A DNA stretch of 64,000 bases, from positions 287,625 to 351,624 of the forward strand of contig SJOL01006800.1 of NCBI GenBank assembly GCA_004794785.1, read 5' to 3'. The stretch comes from Opisthorchis felineus. Lineage: Eukaryota > Platyhelminthes > Trematoda > Opisthorchiida > Opisthorchiidae. Position 1 is the stretch's first letter, and each line of letters begins with the position of its first letter. This document shows, in pieces, positions 50,901 through 59,900 of this stretch. The position numbers and the translations under genes are program-made. The notes under the pieces are model-generated. The model was not told the DNA's origin, searched no databases, and saw nothing but the letters and a program-made list of their open reading frames with translations.

Positions 50901-53900
50901 ATCCGTCGAAAGATCAGATGGATCAGGATCTCGTATGCTGACTGACGGTTGATGAAACTCGTTTATTACGCCAACCAAAACGGCCTCTTGGAACAGTATA
51001 GCTGAGAACGTGAAGGGGAGATGGTGGACTTATGTATAAATCAGCGAGAGTGAACTTATGGTGTTTTGTCACGTCCAACTGAGTGTGCCTCCTGTTTGCT
51101 AATTACTCAAAGGTTCCTACCAAAATCTTGAAAAGCCACTAAAAAAACTGAGTAGACACGTGATTAGTATCACTGCAACCAAAGGCACTGCTCAAAAACA
51201 TTCTGTGAACGTAGTACTGGTTTGTGGACTTGGGTAAACAAAGACTAGCTGACAGGCTGAAGTTCTGGTTTCTGGTTCCATAGCAGCACCCTGATTTACA
51301 TTAAATTTACCTATTGAGTTAAAAAAGATTCTTCCTATGTTCAAATTCTCATCATGTTTGGAGTATTTTCCAGCTTATTACAATTTGTTCTGCATAAAAC
51401 ATAGCCTTTAGGTTCTTCTACTGGATCGTTTCAGTCGGCTGTGATGACCCGAGTTACTTGCTTCCTGAGGAGTAAGGAGCCTAGGGAAGTATAAACAGGT
51501 TGCTTGTCGAAATGACTAGTCATCCTAACAACACATGATAACGGTTTATAAAACATCAGTGAAGAACGAGTTTGTCTCCGATAAACTGGCTAATGCTAGG
51601 CATTCCAGCAATATTGTTAATGGATTCCCTTGGTTCACTTGCTCGAACTGCTCTGATTTCATCTGTAAAGGATAGAATTCGTCGTGAATAAAGCGTCAGT
51701 GACTGCGTAAACCACGATTGCAATATAGCAGCTGAGTAAACAATACACGGTAGCAAAGTTATAAGGCTTCAAACAGACCATACGTGCAATTGACTGGGTA
51801 TTCAATAATCACAAATGCCCGGACGGAAGCCAACGCCCAACACACCGGAAGAGACATGCGGCATTCATCGATAGAAGCATAAGAGAAAAGGTACAATCAG
51901 CTCGTGCATGTTGCCAACTCATGTCCCGACAGCTGCACGGGCCTCTTAAAGTACATGACGCATGGGCCAAACAATGAATCCACCTACGACCTAAGCAAAA
52001 AAGGACGACATCACATGCAACCCAGTCGGCCAACCCATGAAAAGCTCTTACGAGCTTTTGCTCAAGTTGAGCAAGCTTTTGTTGTTCGAGTAATGCAGAC
52101 TGAATCTAAAACCGCGGTAGTCTTGCATGGTTACTTTCGTTCTCATGCCCAAGGATCACAAATCAGTTCCCTATATCCCTAGCCTAGCTCTGCTGATTCT
52201 TCGCGTTTTTTCTTCGACAGTTGTTGTTAGGATGAAGTGGTCTTCCACATAATTACGACCAAAAGATGTGACTATCTAGGAGTTCACAGGGCATTCGATG
52301 GTTGAGGGTAAGCGATTCTAGTCGAACTCCAGCTGTTATGTTCTAGGAGCACCCCTTGGTAGAAAGTCTTAGGTTCGCTAAACTCAGCTATTCCAGGAAG
52401 GATACTGTCTGCTGGGGGCTAGCTTTTACGGACAGTTCTGTGTAGCAAGAGGCACTATACAGTAAAGATCCCCTCAGGATCGGCAGCTCATTGCCCTCCT
52501 CAAAAGTTGTGAGTTTTACTACTTGCCCAGTTAATTTTGATCGTGTAATATAAAACTTAAATTTAATTCTCCGTGCCCGAGCGACCTTAAATAAAGGATA
52601 AGGGGGTAAATATAGGAGTGGTCATTCTCTGTCTGCATTGCTGCAGAAAACATAGAATTTCTTTGGGACTAAACTCTCAAGGCGATCCGAAAAGAATGAT
52701 GTTATGAGAGAACGCCGACGGTGAGAATACTTACCAAGTGGGCGAACGTCTTCTTCTAGTTCAATCGACAACATGATTCGACGTGATATGTAACCGGGTG
52801 AGAGGTGTGTCCGTCCGTGTATCATAGGATGTGTGTGGCTTTCCAGTGGAGAACTGGCCGGATCGGAAATTTGACTGAATAAACGTGCAGCGTGTGGTAC
52901 ATGGCGTACAGGACTCAGTTGCGGAGATATGGAATGCAAATGTGGCAACGGAAGCCAAACTTGCAAACCAAGTGCCCCACAATAAAGCCATAATGAATCC
53001 GTCAGATACGGCCGCAGGCGATGTTGGTCTGTAGTAGACGACAATGGAGCAGTCAGGGGAAGAATTTCCTCAATCTTTACGTCTGAAGAAGTCGCCGGCC
53101 AAGTCAGCTCCACGTTCGAGGCGATGAGGAACGGGGTCAATATGAGTGGCTAAAATAATGGGATGATAAATTTGACAAACAAACAGTCCAAATGCACCTT
53201 CACAAAACCGATGATGTTCAGAGATAAATTCGAAAAAAACGGGAGTAACTTTGTGTAAAATCATAAGTTCTCTTCAGGCGTTGCTGAAAATTCGCCCTCT
53301 GGGTGCACACAACTTTTCTGGATTTGAATGGAGGACTTTGTACAGTACGTAGCAGAGCAATAACCTTCGGGTAAATACTAGTGGGTGAAGTTTTTGCTTT
53401 GCTTTTAGTCGTCCTGAGTTGGAGTTGAAGGCCTGTGGGAAGAAATTCAGCTTTCCAAATCCTTTCCAAAAGTACAATGCCTTCAAAAGTATAATCAACC
53501 TCAATCAGAAAATGTCTTTCTTATGGACGGACGAAAAAGTGAAGAAGCCAATAAGAGTCATCCTCACTGCCTAACGCAACATTAAAATACCTAAAACTAC
53601 CACATAACCATGTGAAAAGTTTCAGTATGGACCGACTATAAGAAAGGGATTGAACACCATGCAGTATATTCTAAGTGAGTAAATTGATAGCGGAACACGG
53701 TGGTATGGGTGAGGACGGCATGAGCCGACCATTCCGACAACCTTTCTTGAGGGATTTTATGAAACAGTAAAGGCCTAGCCAAGCGACACAAACGTTTGGG
53801 TCAGTTATCGTGGGTTTGGATTGGCCCGCTTGCTGAAGTCGGTATCAGTAGCTAAGGATCTGTGAGCTGCGTGGCCTAAACGCTACGGGTAAGAGTATGT

Positions 53901-56900
53901 ATGTAAGAGTATGTATGCGTGGAGGATTATAGTGAGCAATCTGATGTCAATTATCCGTCACTGTTCGGGTTCATATTCTGCATCTGGTCCCCGCAGGCCA
54001 GTCAGGATGGAAACCCATTATTGTGGCATGTCGAGCAAGTCGAGCATGTGTTGACCTCCAGAGTTACAGCGCAAATCTGTTCCGTGTGTTACCTAAGCCA
54101 AACTGAAGTATATATGCACCGGTAGAGTCGATCTGGTACCTCATCTAAACTGTGTGAATTGCGATAGACGAGTCGCCTTCAAGCTCCATTGTGTTATGTG
54201 GCAGGAATCGAGCATGTCGCTTGTGCTCTGTGATATATGTGGAACTGCCTTGTTGTTTAGCAGATATACTCGATTTGTATTCTGCATGACGGATTACGAT
54301 AACACAGTTCGCAGGGTTCTCATGACCGACGAGTTTTTACCTCTCATCAGATGTCGCTGTAACGTGTCACCAATGCGAAAGAACCTTGATAGAGTCAGAA
54401 GCCTTAGAAGCACGCAAATTCCAATCAGGCGCGACCTTAACAATTAGATTAATCCAAGGACACGATGAATGACCGAAGAATTTGTTGCTTGTCTAAGTTT
54501 TCACGTGGGAAAGATTGACCACGGCAGTGCAATCGTCGGACTATGCTAAAAGTCCCAAAATTATGAATGGAAAGAATACACATAGTAGCAGGAGAAAGGA
54601 GAATTGTTGGAGATCAAGGTGCCTAGGAAATTCCAGACCAAACTAAGCAACTCTCTTAAGAAAGCAATGGATTTCTAGGGTTTTAGTCATGTAAGAAGGT
54701 TAGAGTGAAAACAAACCACTTCCCTCTCAAGACAGTTCGTCGTTGGATAAACTAATTCGACAAATTTCCTGTCAAACCTGGTAAACGTTGGCTGAACAAA
54801 AGTTCGGAACCGACGTTGATTGCTTTATTAATAGGAATTGAACATCAAGAATGGGATAGGGTGCAGAGTAGCCCAGCGTCCTGCACATACAAAGCAGCGG
54901 GACGAAAATCCCCACTAATAATATTGTAACTGTAATCGCGGTTACATGCCACACTGAAAATCCATGGGCGTTTACGGTTTACGTGATTAGACTCAATCAA
55001 CTATTGATATAGGCCAGGAAAAGTCAGTAATACAGGAGAGAAGTGTGTCATCGAAGAAAAAAGCAACGTACACACCTTTTTGTTTGAATCAGTACGAACA
55101 CCGGAAGTTCCGGCATCCGATGATATACTGGGCTGTAGTAAGAATAGGTAACCACCGTAGTTGAGAAGCAGACTGCAGGGTCGGCTCACACGGTTGGATG
55201 TTGGGTTGGCAGGATCTGAGCTACAAGGAAAGGAGAAGTGATCCGAAACGTTGGGATCCATGGCAATCGTCGTTTCGTCTGTTTTTGATTGACGTTTCTG
55301 AACAGCATCACCAGGGATTGCTTCAAGTAAACGAATAAAATGAGGAAAAGGGATTGAACATCCATAGGTGACCAACCGAATAGGCAGTCAAACAGGATTC
55401 AGAAAGATTAGCACGAGTCTCGAAAAATAGCTCCAAAAATGGCTCTGGTATTGAATTTAAACGGTTTGGTGATCACTAATCAAGTGGGTGCAAACTGCGG
55501 TGTAGATGAACTCATGTCCAAACTGACTCTGGAATACTCCCCAGTAAGGTGGATCAATAACTTAGTTAATAGAAACTTGTATGAAGGGTTTGGCAACTCT
55601 TCGGGCAAGTACGATTAGAAGAAATAGCAGTGTTCGTAAACAAACACAATGACACTTCTTGTGATTGTGTTCCAGCTATTGAATGAATTAGATTTGCATA
55701 GATTATTCAGAGTAATTGTTGCTAGTCGATATATGTGGTAGAACCACCCAAAACAGTGGTATCATAAGGTGCAAGACAAACAACTCAAACGTAACAACAA
55801 CAGACAAACATCAGAATAAAAAGATGCAAACTGACCAATATTGAGGAATACACGGAGCAACAGGTGGACGTAAAGTTACAAAACAGAAAAACAAGGCAAA
55901 CGTGCCATTCAAATGAGCCATTCAAATGCAACAGAAAATCCTCCATAAGTAGTGTCTGAATAACAGAGGCTCCAAATCTCTGAATTCTTCGAGGGATCAT
56001 GAAAAAAATTCCCACTCCACTAGAAAAATAGCCAGTCTCATGGGGCCACAAATTCCTTCGTGTATTGGACTTATCTGCTCAGTATCACTAATCAGTCGCT
56101 TCATCTTAAACAGATGAGTTGTGTGAATACCATCCACGACCCAAGCTCGTCTTATTCGTCTCAGGTAAGCTAGAGTAGATACATCAAGGCTTATTTCAGT
56201 AGTCAAGCATTAGATGAACTGAAGTATGTCCCGCTCAGAAGACAGGTAGAATATAAGGTGTACCAGACTAATTTCTACCCTTGAGTTGGATCCTAACTTG
56301 CATTTAATAGCTGATACAACGGGCGGTACCTCCCATAGGACTGGCGCCGACCATGTCTGCTATATCTTTACATATTCATGCAACGATACCATTTCCCGCT
56401 CCGGTGAGCCAGGAGTTGTTGACGGTGTTGCTAGTCACAGATACCAGGCAAAGTGAGTTGAACTTGCTCATTCGAAAAATTCCGAAGCGACCGGGTTCGC
56501 AGAAGCCATGCATTGATCTACGATTTGTGTCCATAAAGACATGCTATCGGACATCACGCAAAAGCACAGTCTGCAAAACAATCGTTCAAAATGTTTCGAA
56601 AAATCAATACAAAATCAATACCCATATTGCTGTGTATTTTGCGCCTTACTGCGTGGAAACATTTGGGAGGGGCACATTAACTAATCCAGGGTGTATAGAT
56701 ATACACCAATGAAACCAATGCAAGAGGGGTTATTCGTTCTTCGTCGCTAATTCAGGGATTTCTCTTTTAAATGAGATCATTTGCTCGCCAATAGAGTCTC
56801 GACCACGACTAAGGGCAGCCCAATTTCGTAGGCCGGCCGCTTGAAATAAATGAACATTACTCTGACCTGAAGAATGTATGGCAAACAGGTCGGAAATCCA

Positions 56901-59900
56901 AAGGCACACAACGACTGGCCAGAGGACCGGCCGGTTAGAATCATGAGTTTAAGTCGAAGCTCATCTCGCCAAATGATGAAGATTCTATTGCAGGGAATTC
57001 GGTGATCGCTTCAAGCAATATCAAAAAATACACTGTACAGGGCAGGAAAAGTATCAGTACAAGAGTTGCGAGATCCCAAAATCATCATCATGGTTGTACG
57101 TAGGCTGGGATACTACCAGGGCGCTCACACCTAGACAGGAGGACGATTAGGGTCGTCGACCAAAGCCTTTGGCTCAAAAGCCTGACCACAAGGCAGCGGC
57201 GTTGGGCGGAAAATGCAACTGTATTACCATTTTTATAGAACGAGTCGCCACACATGTTCTAACGCCCAACATGGAGGGCTAGGAGACTGTATTGGTCAGA
57301 GCTCTAAACATTGACTAACCTGGTATGAGACTGCGAGTGTCACAGGGACACTCCTAAGTATAGCTCAATGGGTCGCCGAGGTACACAAACCGTCACACCA
57401 CGGCAAGGTCCAGTCTGCTATTAAGGAGAGTGTTGGTAGCTCAGATAGCGTTCTTGGTCGTTGGTTTGTTCACCCCGGTCTCAAAGGCTGCGCAGCTGCT
57501 AATCACACAAATGAACCTGTCATTTGATTTGTTGGATAGACTAACTTAGTTCCAGTTTCCGGCCGGAAACAGCTTGAGGGTGATGAGTGCAATCATTATG
57601 TTTTGTACTTAAAAAAGCGTCCGGTCATTTTAGTCGGGAAGATTAAGTCTATGGTTAAAACAATAGGGTAGAACGACTACAGACTTATCTCAGAGTATAT
57701 TGTTTCTAGCTATAAATAAACAGCATACACTGCATCAGCTGACTACTTGAAACCTGCATACTGGTGGTACCAGCAAGGCTTCACCGATAGTAAGGTCCCA
57801 CCAGTTGCACGAACTAGAATGAGCCCAGGTTGGACTGCTTATGCAACAGGCGGACAAGCTATTACTCAAAGGCAACGAATTCGCCATCGTGTATGCTTAG
57901 AGGCACCAATTTGATCTCCCACTGTTAAAGATTCAACCGTTTCGCTATGTATCCATCAATTTGATGGTTGAAGTGTACTTTCTTCGTGGGCAATGGATGA
58001 GAAAAGAGCCAACTTGAAGGGACCACAAGCTGGTTCGTCAACCTTATAAACAAGCTGAGTGTCAACCGAAGAAATCGAGATGAAAACCTCACATCCAAGA
58101 CATATAAATGCAAAGGGTTTTAGTTCTCCACTGAACGTATGCGAAGACACTAGGATGATAAACGTGCTTAGTCTACAAGATACAAACAGGCATGAAGATA
58201 AATGAACCGCCTGTGCCATTTTGCAATCAATATCTGGGGGCTCGTGAGGGTGACATCATCGGTCGGAAAATCAATAATGTGCAATTTAACAGGTTACCTG
58301 TCAGACCAAAACGAGGTTAACATGAACGGAAACTATTCGAACAGAGAGAAAATGGTGAAGAAACAACGAGGAAAACGCGGTACCCAGGTTTACGGAACCA
58401 ACGATAGTCCACTTTGTCTTCCGAAGCGCTGTTCGCAAAGTGAAGAAGACAAGACCGTTCGGACAATGCTTATGGAACGCCACAAGTGGCACATTCACAT
58501 GATGGGTGGCTGCGGAAAACAACTCACACTGAATACGACAACAAATAGGTGGCTGCCTAACAGACTTGAATACCAGAGAGTAACAGAGGTCTTTAGGAGG
58601 TTAGTGGCGAGTAGTTCGCAGTATAAAAAGGTTCAAAGTAATATTTTAACCGTTACTGTGCCAAAATCAGGCTTCCTCGATGGATTTTTTCGCCATCTCC
58701 CTTTATTAACGGCGATGCTGCCAGAGTATATTATGGGACAAGATACTCGTTAGCTGGATAGCTAGAGACAGGTAACAATAGAGAGCGGATGGAGAACGTT
58801 AAAAGAGACGCGACAATCGAATAAAATATCTATACTTATTCCAACGGATTGGCCTAAACTTTGCACAGCAGCAGACTATGAGTGGACACTAAACCTGGAT
58901 CCCTGAACAGGGTAACTGAGAGCAGCTACAAATTCCTGAATAGAATACGGTTCCAAACTTAAGTCGACCTGACATGAGTATTGTTCATGGAAACGCATAA
59001 AGCGCTTCCATCAGTCAAAGTCAGATAAACACGACCAGACACATACCACGATGCTTTCGCCTATCTTGTTTCTCTGGAACGCAAACAGAAAATAGGAAAC
59101 TTTGGATCAATTAATGATGGAGTAGTGCAAGAAAAGTGAACCGTAGGAACCTCCCAACAGTCTCTACGTACGTAGCCAAGTGCTCAAAACATTGAAATGA
59201 TGGCACCGTTGTGCCTATTCGAAATAAGTCAGGGTTCGGTTCAACGATCCCTATGTCATATCTACAGATAAGATTCTTGGAACGTAGACGCCTCCATCAA
59301 TACAATCAAAAATCGTCCGGTTCAAACCGCACGAACTTTGAAAGACAAGAAAGTTAAAAGACATGCAGTGCATCAAATGGCAGATGGGATAACTTACGCA
59401 AGTTGGCAGTAATCGACGAAAGACACAATCGTACAATGCACGGCGGATGAAGTATGAGGTTGTTCAAATCAATCACTTGTACTACTGAAATGATTACTTG
59501 ATATTCTGGAAAGGAAATACATATATTTTGACTCAACGGAGTGCTGTACGTCAGGTAATGTTGGCTTGCATAGGTGCTACATGTTCATCAACATTGGCTT
59601 ACTATATCCAACTTATTGCTCATAATGCAATTATACACAAGAAAAGAGGAAACTGTGGTGAAGTCAAGGAACTTTCCACAAAAAGTAAAGCACGAAGGCA
59701 AAAATCAGCAACCTTGAAAGCCACAAAGGGGACTAGACAAGGAAATATCGCTGTTTAGAAACTCTGGCACAGCGAAATCTCTTATTTAAAAATACTGCAT
59801 CAATAAGGGCCTATTACAACCTAATGGCCTCGTGATTGCAAGTATCGTACGTTAGGCTCTCAGTCAGTTTCAATGCGCTCTTCCACATTCAATGCGCACT

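Noticed and set aside
53070..53264. Alternative frame extending the 53-kb exon upstream
   Set aside because: Would put the conserved LWLYCG part out of frame; the acceptor at 53150 gives the frame that matches vertebrate RIC1.
55997..56206. Minus ORF near the 55-kb exon
   Set aside because: Looks like a fragment of a repeat I associate with trematode genomes; it matches no RIC1 segment and lacks a suitable donor.
58202..58753. 183-codon plus-strand ORF inside a RIC1 intron
   Set aside because: No domain, no clear splice sites or promoter, and amino-acid composition unlike a folded protein; kept only as unresolved intron sequence.
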